A stretch of 64,000 nt of DNA from Wurfbainia villosa (taxonomy: Eukaryota > Streptophyta > Magnoliopsida > Zingiberales > Zingiberaceae): assembly GCA_025175895.1 (NCBI GenBank), contig CM045997.1, positions 103,278,479 through 103,342,478 on the forward strand, in the 5' to 3' direction. Of this stretch, positions 21,271 to 31,101 are shown one piece after another. The notes under the pieces are model-generated. The model worked only from the letters and a program-made list of their open reading frames with translations, had not been told where the DNA came from and searched no databases. The position numbers were made by a program, and so were the translations under genes. Within the stretch, counting starts at the first letter, position 1, and the number at the start of each line of letters is the position of its first letter.

Positions 21271-21490
21271 TATTAGTCGAGTGATGCAATAAAGGAGTCG
21301 ACTATCTAATTTTTTACCCCGCCATAGAATCAGGAAACACTCGACTAGCGCCTCGACTGTCGAGTTAACGACGAAAATAACTTATTTCATCAGTAACATC
21401 ACTCGACTGATGCAAGAAAATAGTCGACTGTTAAATTTTGGCTAGCCACAGAATCGGGAGACCCTCGACTGACGCCTCGACTGGAGACAC
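21271..21490. repeat. Tandem duplication in the left subterminal region of the CACTA element
   Basis: Two diverged copies of a unit: 21271-21360 and about 21398-21485. Each runs CTCGACTGATGCAA, AGTCGACT, CCATAGAATC or CCACAGAATC, ACCCTCGACT or ACACTCGACT, GCCTCGACTG. They are separated by TTTCGTCGCTAA-type repeats. Confidence 0.65.
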
Positions 21491-21914
21491 TTTTGCGATG
21501 AAATAAATAAATTTCGTCGCTAACATCCTACAACAGTCGAACGAGTCAACTGTCGACTCGACTGATACGCTAAACTCTAGCGACGAAATAAATATTTCGT
21601 CACTAAACCTCAAAATCCTGATGTCGTATATCGACAATTAGCGATGAAATTGAAAAAAAAAAATCGTCGCTAACCTTGAAAATATAGATTTTCAAAATCC
21701 ATTTTATTTGTATTCGAAATCTTGTAATACAATATCAACCACACAATTTAACTTAACAACATACAACTAAAACAATAAAACCAACATATGCATTTAAAAA
21801 CAACTAACATAACATCAAATTTAAAGTCCAAAAATATCTAATTTCACAAATTCATAGTATTAAAATACAAACACATTCAAATTCACTAGCTCAAAATATA
21901 AATGTTCACAAACT

Positions 21915-22660
21915 CTAAGATGGAGGAGGAGGTGGAGCTGAAGATGACTCATGCATCAATGATTGTAATGGTCCAGGTGCAAGCCGATTCAGAATTGCTT
22001 CAAACATATCTTGTCTTGATCTCATTGATGTCAACTCATCTTGGGTGCTAGCTAATTGAGCCTGAGTGTTTTCTAATCTTTGCTCGGTGGATTGAAGTTG
22101 TTCACGCAGTGCTGCATTAGTTGTTCTAGAGGAGGAGCTTGCATCTGAAGAAGTAGACCTAACTAGTTTTGGCCCACTTCCAAGTCCTCTAATATATCTA
22201 GAGCGAACACCGAGGACTTGATCACAAATCTGATCTACAAACTGAACAGCATTGATGTCATCTCCGATTTCTTGTGATTGGATGTGTTCATCTCGCAGTC
22301 TCACCATATCACCCTAAGAATAACAAACATATTATTAATATATTTGCAAATAATCATGCAAATTTAAAAATAACTTTACTAAATTTTATCGATTATATCG
22401 TACGTATGCAGCCTCGGCTCTCTCCCCACTCTACCCTTTTGATGAACTACAGTGTGTTGTATTGAAGACAGTAATCCGATCTTTTCTTTGAGACTGATCG
22501 GTCTGAAAAATATTATAATGTATTAATATTAAAAATATCAAACAATATACTGTAACTATAAAGTTTGTACTTACACCGTCGTAACTGTATTGGATGAATG
22601 ATTTAGAGCCACCTCGATGGGTAAATGGTATTTACACCTCAAAGGTGCATGATGCAGATC
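21915..22660 (-). pseudogene. Transposase_24-like (plant CACTA second protein) exons
   Basis: The last exon, 22307-21915, is open for 130 codons: QFVDQICDQVLGVRSRYIRG (as in VLGxRxGYxRGLG of this family), a serine patch, then a coiled coil LREQLQSTEQRLENTQ and LASTQDELTSMRSRQ, ending in a proline run. Upstream, GGSKSFIQYSYDG (about 22580-22620) ends at a GTAAGT donor (22572-22577). A CAG acceptor lies near 22503. Between these the frame has a stop at the KG(R)V region, so the gene is damaged. The family name is from recalled features of CACTA second proteins. Confidence 0.7.
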
Positions 22661-22685
22661 ATGCTCCTTTGGTACTTGTCTCTAT

Positions 22686-22748
22686 CTCGTATTCTAGCAT
22701 CCACCGCTAGATCTGTGTAGATCCAGCGTTGGATCGCCAGAATACGAG
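22686..22748. other. Long near-perfect hairpin
   Basis: CTCGTATTCT (22686-22695) pairs with AGAATACGAG (22739-22748). Inside it, CGCTAGATCT (22705-22714) pairs with AGATCCAGCG (22719-22728) with one A.C mismatch, around a GTGT loop. The segments between also pair largely (AGCATCCAC with TTGGATCGCC, one base unequal). A stem of about 29 pairs and a 4-nt loop results. A (GA)n run follows at 22747-22783. It lies just upstream of the Transposase_24 exons. Confidence 0.75.
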
Positions 22749-23503
22749 AGAGAGACAGACAAAGAGAGAGAGAGAGAGAGAGATGGGAGATTAGTACTAG
22801 AGGAGCATGAAATTTGCGAGCGTGAGAAGGGGAAGAGGAAAGGGTAGCGTAACTATAAGTAAAGTTCTACGATGACATACATTTTGTTGCAATGTTTGCA
22901 ACGAATTAACGCAAAATCTGCGATGAATAAGAAATTCGTCGCAAAATCTACGATGAATATCAAATTCGTCGCAAAATTTACGACAAAAATATAAATTCCT
23001 CACGAAATCTGTGACGAATAAAATATTTGTCCAAGATTTCGCGACGAATTTATATTTTCGTCGCAAAATATTGCGACGAACTTTATATTCATCGTAAAAT
23101 TTTCTAAAAATATGGCATATTTTTTTTTCAAAATAATTAAAATGAGTGACAAAAATATTTCGTCGTAGAATTTGTAATGAATACTATTTTTGTCGCAAAT
23201 TTTACAACGAATTCTATATTCTTCGCAAAATTTGTAACGAATTTGATTTTTCGTCGCAAATTTGATGACGAAAATAGTATTCGTCACAAAATTTGTGATG
23301 ATTTTAGTGACTGAATTTGTGTTGTTGCAAATTCTATGACAAATAAATAGTTTGTTGCTAATTTTATGATAAAATATATTTTATTATAAATTTCGTTGTT
23401 GATTTGCAATGATTTAATATTTTGTCATAAAATTTGTTCCAAATTAGCCACAAATATTTTTTGTCGTAAAAATTCGTCGCTAAATCCTTATATTTTGTTA
23501 GTG

Positions 23504-24318
23504 TTTGCTTTGTCCGATCCAATAGATCTACTAGGGATTTCATTCTCAACTCACATCCAAACATTTTAGTTGTGTTTAGATAGACCCTTGGTCAAGACTT
23601 GACCAGACAAAGGTATACTATCAAACATCATAATCCTATAGACTGATTGCACAAACACTCTAGTTATCCCAAAAAATAAGAAGAGAAAGAGAGGGAGTGA
23701 TTCTTTAATACAATTAAACTAAAATAGAAAATAAAATGCTTATATAAACAATTTATTATAAATTATTCTAATTTAACATGTAATAAACCGTTCGAAGACA
23801 ATTAAATATCATTTTTTAGATTTCAACTAATACAAGAGGCAAACAACAACACACAAATACAAAGAACATATAGTAAGATATGATTTGATCATGCTCATCG
23901 AATTCACAAAGAGTAAACTCATGCAAATATGAACAAAATTTTTAACTGAAATATTGCTTAAAACTTTGAATATGATAAAGATTCTCTCTCATGTCTCTTC
24001 TCTCAAAAGTAACGGAGAAATAAATTATATCATCATCTCCCTTGCCTATATTAAATTTGTCACGGTACAAATTTACACCAAGTAAATAAGAGTTAATCTT
24101 TCACATTAACGAGGTGCTTATCCTTCATTGTGTCAGGCGTCAATATGGCCAAAGGTCAATCGTAATTTACCTCTTTCATCTATAGACCGACGATAAAGGA
24201 AGCTGAAATGATCACATCGCCTTTTACATCAAATTTAATACATACATGTTTAATTAAATCATGTGTGTCACTATTAACTGAGAAATATTAATTCCACATA
24301 ATAATATCGATTATTTTA
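23504..24318. other. Unassigned AT-rich sequence
   Basis: No reading frame, tRNA or element end recognised. It is the left flank of element D and continues at 39954 once D and one copy of TTTTA are removed. Probably old decayed repeat DNA. Confidence 0.55.
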
Positions 24319-25550
24319 TGGTACATCCGTTACTTCTTCTCTACGCACTAGATAGAAGAGCTCATAGGCAAAGTATTACCCGAACCAATTAGAGGGTTTA
24401 GTAGAAGAAAAAGAGAGGAACGGGTCGGGCGCAAGCGCCTGGAATAATTGATATGGAAAAGTAAGTCTGGAATAATTGAACGGGTCGGGCGTAATCGGCA
24501 CGACAAAGCGGAGAAGTACTTCATTGGAAAATAGGCCAGAATCGGTTCGGCCGCATAAGCCTAAAGGTAGACGGAGCGGATCATAATCGGTTCGGCCAGA
24601 TAAGCCTAAAGGTAAACGGGGCGGATCGTAATCGGTTCGGCTAGATAAGCCTAAAGGTAGGCGGGGCGAATTGTAATCGGTTCGGCCAGACAAGCCTAAA
24701 GGTAGACGGGGCGGATCGTAATCGGTTCGGCCATATAAGCCTAAAGGTAGACGGGGCAGATCGTAATCGGTTCGGCCACACAAACCTAAAGGCAGACGAG
24801 GTGAATAAGAATCGGTCCGGCCAAATGAGCCTTAAGGCTATATTACCCGTGGGCTATGAACCTAAGTTAGTTTCGCCAAAAGTAGAAGGTTGAGGGGGGC
24901 AAGCTAACCTAGTTCCAAAATATGGGAAGAGGAGGTGGTATGTAATGTAAAAGGGAGGTCCCCACATAATATTCCGAGGAGCCTTCGCCTCGCACTGTAA
25001 TGTAATTATTCTCCAGTGACATGGTGGCCACGTGTACTATGGAGATAGCCACTGCAAGACAAATGGGGATTAGAGAAGGAGGATAAAAGGGAAGAGGAGA
25101 GGAGGAGGGGATCCGTAATCATTCCATCAGACAGAAAACAAGGACACAGGAGGGGAAGGAGGAGAGCTGTCATCACTTCGCCGGAGAAGAAGAGTTGCGA
25201 CCTTGATCTTGTGATACACGTATTCTTTCTTGTATTTGTAAGCCCCTGTAAGAGGTTTTCTCCTCGACCTCGGGAAGTTTCCTTTCCGTAAAAGAGGACA
25301 TTCATAGTGGAAAGTGCTTGGGCATTGTCCCCGGTGAGAGAGCTCACCTCCGTGGAGTAGGAATACTCATTCCGAACCACGTTATATCTTGTGTTCAAGT
25401 TTCCGCTGTTTGCTTGGGGTTTTTGCGTTTCTTGATTTCGTCTTCCACACCCATTCTTACTGTTGCGGCCTGCGAGAACCCTCCCCAAAAGCTCCCTTCG
25501 TGCCTTCGTCGCGTCGAAAGGGGGTAAAGCAAATTTTCCTCGCCGCATCA
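24319..25550 (+). repeat. 5' LTR of element D
   Basis: Begins TGGTACATCCGTTACTTC and ends CGCCGCATCA before the primer-binding site. Contains a seven-unit 45-bp array (24541-24855). A GGATAAAAGGG motif (about 25081-25091) is a possible TATA box on the plus strand. Compared with the 3' LTR it differs by scattered substitutions and a few indels, the largest near 24420-24495. Confidence 0.92.
24541..24855 (+). repeat. 45-bp tandem array in the 5' LTR of element D
   Basis: Units start at 24541, 24586, 24631, 24676, 24721, 24766 and 24811, exactly 45 bp apart. Consensus pieces are ATCGGTTCGGCC, AGATAAGCCTAAAGGTAGAC and GGGGCGGATCGTA. The matching array in the 3' LTR runs from 38934 with the same spacing and seven units. 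Because 45 is a multiple of three the antisense frame stays open, giving a repeating 15-residue peptide that I regard as chance. Confidence 0.9.
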
Positions 25551-25552
25551 GT

Positions 25553-25569
25553 TGGCGCCGTCTGTGGGA
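25553..25569 (+). other. Primer-binding site of element D
   Basis: TGGCGCCGTCTGTGGGA, two bases after the 5' LTR. This is the form commonly seen in Tat-lineage gypsy elements and differs from the tRNA-Met site of the copia and chromovirus-like elements here. Confidence 0.8.
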
Positions 25570-25590
25570 AACATTGAGCTGGACGTTGAA

Positions 25591-27324
25591 ATGCAACCTG
25601 AAGAGATACAACAACCCGCTGCCTCCGCAGTGGAGGAGCGCCCCATCACCCTCCTACCATCACAGTTGAAGGCCTTGATGGATGACACTATTACAGAGGC
25701 CCTTGCTAGAGAAAGGAGAAGGACCGGATATCTGCATCCTCATTCCGGTGAACCTTCCTCCAGGGGTCCACCCCCAGAAATGCCTCCTCCCTCTCGTACC
25801 GCCGTCAATGTGGAAGTAGGGCCTGGAGAAGGACTTGGGGGAAGAGCACCTCAGAACACTATGCCCTTCACCCAAACTCGAAGGGAAGAACAGGGCGAAA
25901 GTCAATCAACCGGACCTCCAGAAGTATATGAACCCAGTCCCTTTACTATGGACATCCTCTCTAAAGTCCCCCCGTCCCACTTTCCGAATCCTCAGATCAA
26001 TAAGTATGAGGGCTCAACGGATCCCGAAGATCACCTGTCGTAATTCGACGGAGCAACCTCGCTCCACTGTTATACCGATGCTCTCAAATGCCGAGTTTTT
26101 CGAACCACATTAACCGGCTCGGCTCAAAAATGGTTTAATACTCTGCCTCCGGGATCCATTACTTGTTTCGCTGATTTCCGGAGGATGTTCAGCCGGGAGT
26201 TTGCCAGCTGCAAGGCGTATAAGCATGACGCCTATATCTTGACGCATATCACCCAAGAACCCTCAGAATCCCTTAGAGAATATCTCCACCGATTCACTGC
26301 ATAGGGAATCCCCTCTGCTAGATCAGAAGCTTTCAGAGGCGCTATTCTTCACGGGCTGAAGGAGGGCCCCTTCCTTAGTTCCTTATTAAGACAACCTGCT
26401 GACAGTTATGAGGAGCTGCTAGTCCGTGCAGAGCAATTTATCCGCGAGGAGAAAGGATTGAAGGTGAGCAGTTGCGAACGGCCGTTCAATGAAAAAAGAG
26501 CTCGCCCCGCCCCTCTTCAAGCACCCCCTCGGCGGGAATATGTGCGACCTTTTCGACAAGGGGCTCCTAGGCCTCGTCCACTACTACAGAGCATTCGTCC
26601 TGTACCGCCGTTATAAATTATGGCCGCTGAAGCACTTCCTCCTACGAGGACTTAGAAGGAGCGGGAGATGGAGTTTTATGACCAACAGGGTCTGCTGCAA
26701 TGACCCTTAGGATACAGGGGGATCCCACGTAATCCCCCCGCCCCATTCTTCTGTCAATATCATACGGAATATGGCCACACTAGTGGCCGATGTTTCAAGT
26801 TACAGGAGGAACTGGATCGCCTCCACACTGCATATCCGCAAGTGCGGTTCCAGGCGGGAGGACCGGCACGGCGAGACCCCCGACCCAATGTAACCCGTCC
26901 AGAGCCGTATAATCAACAACCTCAAGTCACTTTCCCCCAAACGCCGTCCCAGGAGGTTGTCTCTCAAGAAGGCCCATCAGGTGAGGGTCCCTCGTCCCAT
27001 CTAGATAACGCTCCCACACGGGGGGTTATTCATGTTATAGCTAGAGGACCTACCGACGGGGACTCTAACCGGGCACGGAAGTCATACGCCCGTCTTATGG
27101 AGAGTTTAGCCATCGTCACTGACCAGACTGTTCAAATTGCACCGCCCGTTTCGTTCGGGCCGGAAGATCTACAAGGTGTCCTGCTGCCCCACACGGACGC
27201 CCTAGTTATTCGTATATCCTTGGCCAATTATGAAGTGGCCAGGGTGTTGGTCGATTCAGGAAGCTCCGTCAATATCCTTTTCCAGGATGCTTTCGGACAG
27301 ATGCAGCTGGAAATGCCCAACTAG
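25591..27324 (+). pseudogene. gag and protease of element D
   Basis: Start ATG chosen at 25591 (MQPEEIQQ); an ATG at 25552 lies in the primer-binding site. The gag core follows a long Pro/Ser-rich lead: YTDALKCRVF, GSAQKWFNTLPPGSI, FADFRRMFSREFA, ESLREYLHRF. A knuckle CQYHTEYGHTSGRC (about 26752-26793) is of the CxxH type seen in this lineage. The frame is interrupted in place by stops at 26041 (TAA), 26302 (TAG) and 26614 (TAA), and by others near 26650 and 26697. Protease: VLVDSGSSVNILF at about 27247-27288 with the D-S-G motif. A stop follows at 27322. Confidence 0.9.
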
Positions 27325-29175
27325 AAGATGTGGCCATCCCCCTCTTTGGATTTGCAGGGCATGTGGTCCTCCCTACAGGGTAGATTTCATTGGCTCTGAC
27401 TCTGGGTGTAAAGCCCAGACAAAAAACCAGTATAATCCCTTTCCTCATCGTGGACGCTCCATCCACTTATAATGCTATTCTTGGGCATCCTTTCCTTACC
27501 CTTTTTTAGGCGGTAGCTTCCCCGTACCACCAGAAGCTGAAATTTCCTGTGGGACAATTGGTGGGGGAAGTTCGTGGAGAACAGAAGGCCTCCAGGAGCT
27601 GCTACGTACAAATGATTCGGGATGATCAAAAGAAGGCCCGAACCGATGACCTCAAAGGCAAAGCTATCATCATTTCGGACGTTTGCATCCTGGAAGAATC
27701 CCCCCCCCCAAGGCCGACAAAATAGAGGAAGGAGAGCTGGTGGAAATCGCTCCGGGAAAGGCTACACGGGTAGCACAACAGCTGGAATCCAAGGAGGAGC
27801 TGGTGGTCTGCCTGAAGGAGAATGAAGACATCTTTGCGAGAGATGTGCATGATCTCACTGAGATTAACCCTCACGTGGCTGGACACTATCTCAATATAAC
27901 CAGAGGAGCCCGACTTATCCAACAGAAGCGGCAACATTTTGGGCCAGAGAAGGACAAGGTCATAGCTGAAGAGGTGGAAAAACTGTTAAAAGCGGGTCAT
28001 GTAAAGGAAATCCAGTTTTCCGAGTGGGTTTCCAATGTAGTTTTGGTCCCCAAGCCTTCGGGGAAATGGAGGATATGTATCGATTTTCGTGATTTGAATA
28101 AAGCGTGCCCTAAAGACTGCTACCCCTTGCCTCGTATTGATCAGTTGGTAGACTCTACTGTAGGATATGAAGTGGTGTCCCTAATGGATGCATATCAAGG
28201 ATATCACCAAATACCTTTGGCCAAAGAAGATCAAAAGAGGGTTAGCTTTGTGACTGCAGGAGGGTTATATGCTTATGTGGTAATGTCGTTCGGATTAAAG
28301 AACGCAGGGGCCACCTATCAGTGCATTATGGACAAGATCTTTGCAAAGCAGAAAGGGAAGAATGTGGAAGTCTACGTGGATGACATATTAGTCAAATCGA
28401 AGACCACTCGAGATTTAGTCAAGGACTTAAATGAAACCTTTGCTACATTGAGACGGTTTAATATGAAGCTAAACCCTAACAAATGCCAGTTTGGGGTAAA
28501 AAGCGACAAGTTCTTGGGGTACATAGTGACTGAGAAGGGGTTGCAAGCCAACCTTGAGAAGGTGCAGGCGCTGTGCAACATGAAATCATCCACTAATCTG
28601 CGAGAGACCCAGAAGCTGGTAGGCAGGATTGTTTCCTTATCCCGATTCATAGCTAGATCGACGGACAAAGGGCTGCCTTTCTTCAAGATTCTGCATAAGG
28701 CTACTAAATTTCAGTGGGACGATCAATGCGAACAAGCTTTCCAGGAGTTGAAGAAATATTTGGCTGGACTCCCACTGCTAGCCAAACCAATAGTCGGAGA
28801 ACCATTATGGATGTATTTGGTCCTCTCAGAGGGAGCTTTTAGTTCAGTTTTACTGAAACAAGAAGGCTCTCACCAACAACCTATTATTACGAAGAAATTT
28901 GAATTAGTTATACAAAGCTAGAGAAGTTGGCATATATTCTGGTGTTAACCGCCCGCAAGTTGAGACCGTACTTTTTGGCTCATCCCATCACCGTTCTAAC
29001 TCATGGCGAATTGGGCAAGGTAGTCACTAAGCCCAATTTCTCCGGAAGATTGGCCAAATGGGCGGTAGAACTAAGCGAATATGATATTCACTACCAAACC
29101 CGAACGGTTATCAAGGCCCAACCGCTTGCTGATTTTCTAGCGGAGGTACCTTATGGCCCGGAAGATGGTTCGGCG
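27325..29175 (+). pseudogene. Reverse transcriptase and first RNase H of element D
   Basis: Best-preserved part: open for 412 codons (27683-28921). Blocks: WVSNVVLVPKPSGKWRICID, FRDLNKACPKDCYPLPRIDQ, SLMDAYQGYHQIPL (catalytic Asp), MSFGLKNAGATYQ, VEVYVDDILVKS (active site, about 28370-28400), NPNKCQFGVKSDKFLGYIV, then the connection domain to FQWDDQCEQAF. A frameshift near 28880-28920 moves YTKLEKLAYILVLTARKLRPYF into the next frame. RNase H 1 ends with QPLADFLAE (about 29120-29150). The region 27325-27682 (protease-RT linker) is shifted and lacks a single open frame. Confidence 0.93.
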
Positions 29176-29640
29176 GCAAAAGAGGAAGGATCGGACATAT
29201 GGAACATATTCGTAGACGGTTCTTCAGGATCTACGGGTAGCGGTGTAGGTGTTCTATTAATTTCCCCTAATAAGGAGGAGACCCGCATAGCCATATGCCT
29301 GGGATATCGGGGCATCTAATAATGAGGCAGAATATGAAGCCATTCTAGCAGGATTGCAGGCTGCTAAAGCGGTGGGGGCTTCTTCAATTATAATCCATTC
29401 GGATTCCCAGTTGGTAATATCACAACTTCAAGGTTCTTTCGCGGTTCGGGAGGAAAGGTTGCATAAATACTTGAAGGCTTTTGAGAATGAAAAAGCTCAA
29501 TTCAGTCAAGTCCTCTTAAAGCAAATCCCATGGGAGAATAACGGGAAGGCAGATGAATTGGCTCAGATGGCTAGTGCCATGGAAGGAGTGAAGTCATTGG
29601 AAACGGTCCATGTGGAAATCCCTACTTCCCTAGCAATATG
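29176..29640 (+). pseudogene. Second (archaeal-like) RNase H of element D
   Basis: WNIFVDGSSGSTGSGVGVLL (first Asp), NNEAEYEAIL (Glu, about 29320-29350, after a frameshift at about 29315), IIHSDSQLVISQLQG (second Asp), then NGKADELAQMAS (last Asp). All four acidic residues are kept. A duplicated RNase H between the first RNase H and integrase is a marker of the Tat lineage of Ty3/gypsy elements. Confidence 0.88.
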
Positions 29641-30902
29641 CAAGGTGGAGGAAGTCGTGCCCGAACCAAACCTAATTCCTGATTGGAGGACCGACATTAT
29701 AGCTTATTTACGACACGGGAAGGTCCCTGAAGAAAAAGTAGCGGCATCTGCTTTAATGTGCCAAGCTAGACGGTTCACCCTCTTAAATGGAGACTTATAC
29801 AAGACATCTTTCGGATGACCCTTATTGAAATGCTTGGGAAGAGAGGATGCTGAATGGGTACTCGGGGAAATTCATGAAGGCTATTGAAGTAATCATCTAG
29901 GAGGGAGAGCCTTAGCAAGGAAGGCCCTGTTAGCAGGATATTTTTGGCCTACTCATCAACAGGATGCCGCCGATAGTGCAAGCTGTAGCTTGTCGAACAT
30001 AGCAACCGCTCCAACGTCTACCGAATTAATGAAAGTCATGGTCGCTTCATGTCCTTTTGATCAATGGGGAATGAATATAGTGGGCCCGATGCCAGTGGCA
30101 CCTTTGCAGAAGAAATTTTTATTGGTGGCTGTGGATTACTTCTCCAAATGGGTGGAAGCAGAGCCCCTAGCCAAAATTACCGAGAATTTTATAATACAAT
30201 TCTTATGGAAAAATATTGTCTGTCGATATGGTATTCCTCGGAGGATAGTTAGTGATAATGGACGTCAGTTCCAAGGTAAAAAGATCAAAGAATGGTGTCG
30301 GAACCTCAACATTCAGCAAACTTTCACTTCGGTAGCTCACCCTCAAGCTAACGGGCAAGTGGAAGTGACTAACAGAATTCTCATTCAAGGATTAAAGACC
30401 AAATTGGGGGCTCAGAGAGGAAACTGAGTAGAACAATTGCCAGGAGTTCTGTGGGCCTACAAAACTACACCAAAGACTGCAACAGGGGAAACTCCCTTCA
30501 GTTTAGTATACGGGATGGAAGCTATTATTTCGGTCGAAGTTCTCTTAAGTAGCGCTCGGATAGAGGTGTACGAACCAGAGCAGAACCAACTTATCCGAAG
30601 CACTGAGTTGGACTTGGTGGAAGAAAAGCGGGAGACGACACGAAGACGAGCATAGCTTTACAAGCAAAGAGTGCAGCAAGTCTTTAATAAGAAGGTGATG
30701 CCTCGAAGATTTCAGGAAGGGGATTGAGTTTTGCATAAAGTTAATCCCGCTGGAGACCCTAGAAAGCTAGCTCCAAACTGGGAAGGACCTGTAAATGTAG
30801 CACGCGTAGCAGGGTCAGCATATTATCTGAAAGATGACTAAGGCAAAGAACTTCCACGACCTTGGAATGCCATTCATTTAAAACTTTTTCACACTGTATG
30901 AG
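29641..30902 (+). pseudogene. Integrase of element D, catalytic Asp replaced
   Basis: The HHCC zinc region (HEGY-stop-SNHLGGRALARKALLAGYFWP, about 29868-29950) has a stop and has lost its Cys pair. Core: WGMNIVGPMP has Asn (AAT) where the family has the first catalytic Asp. Asp 2 is in IVSDNGRQF and Glu 3 in ANGQVEVTN. The C-terminal part continues through stops at 30425 (TGA), 30653 (TAG), 30726 (TGA) and 30839 (TAA) to PRPWNAIHLKLFHTV. The two TGA stops sit where Trp is usual, fitting G-to-A change. Inactive. Confidence 0.9.
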
Positions 30903-31101
30903 AAGTGGGGAATAGAAGAAGAGGAATTGCGAGACTCCTGAAGGGGTGTACTTCCTAACTTGATTGCATTAATTAGGTGCAAAGTACCCCCAAAATTCAT
31001 TTAATGAGTCATTTACAAGTGCGATACGGTATCTTTAATAAATTTTGAAAAAAGAAGAAGAAGAGGGAAAGGAAGCTCCCATTTCGAAGCAATATATCGA
31101 A
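30903..31101. other. Spacer between pol and antisense frames of element D
   Basis: Short gap between the integrase stop and the end of the antisense frame at 31102. Purine-rich run GAAAAAAGAAGAAGAAGAGGG at about 31047-31067. No gene seen. Confidence 0.5.

Larger units (their letters stand above)
20991..23503. mobile_element. Short CACTA element with subterminal repeats
   Basis: The left end reads CACTACAAGAAAAATGG. The right end read on the minus strand is CACTAACAAAATATAAGG. Inside both ends are many copies, in both orientations, of TTTCGTCGCTAA and GCGACGAA (21020-21690 and 22860-23490), the subterminal repeats that bind CACTA transposase. No matching 3-bp TSD is present (ACT left, TTT right). 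The inside carries exons of a Transposase_24-like gene but no Transposase_21 region, so it would depend on a partner element. The transposase at 18311-20037 is outside its left end. Confidence 0.82.

Noticed and set aside
24376..24783. Repeating 15-residue antisense peptide in LTR D (and at 38850-39176)
   Set aside because: Arises because the LTR repeat is 45 bp long, a multiple of three. No other sign of coding.
24541..24855. CRISPR-like regular array
   Set aside because: Units are contiguous with no variable spacers, inside a plant LTR. The same holds for 33269-34257.
25006..25614. 202-codon minus-strand frame in the 5' LTR of D
   Set aside because: Lies across the LTR and primer site, is broken in the other LTR, and shows no domain.
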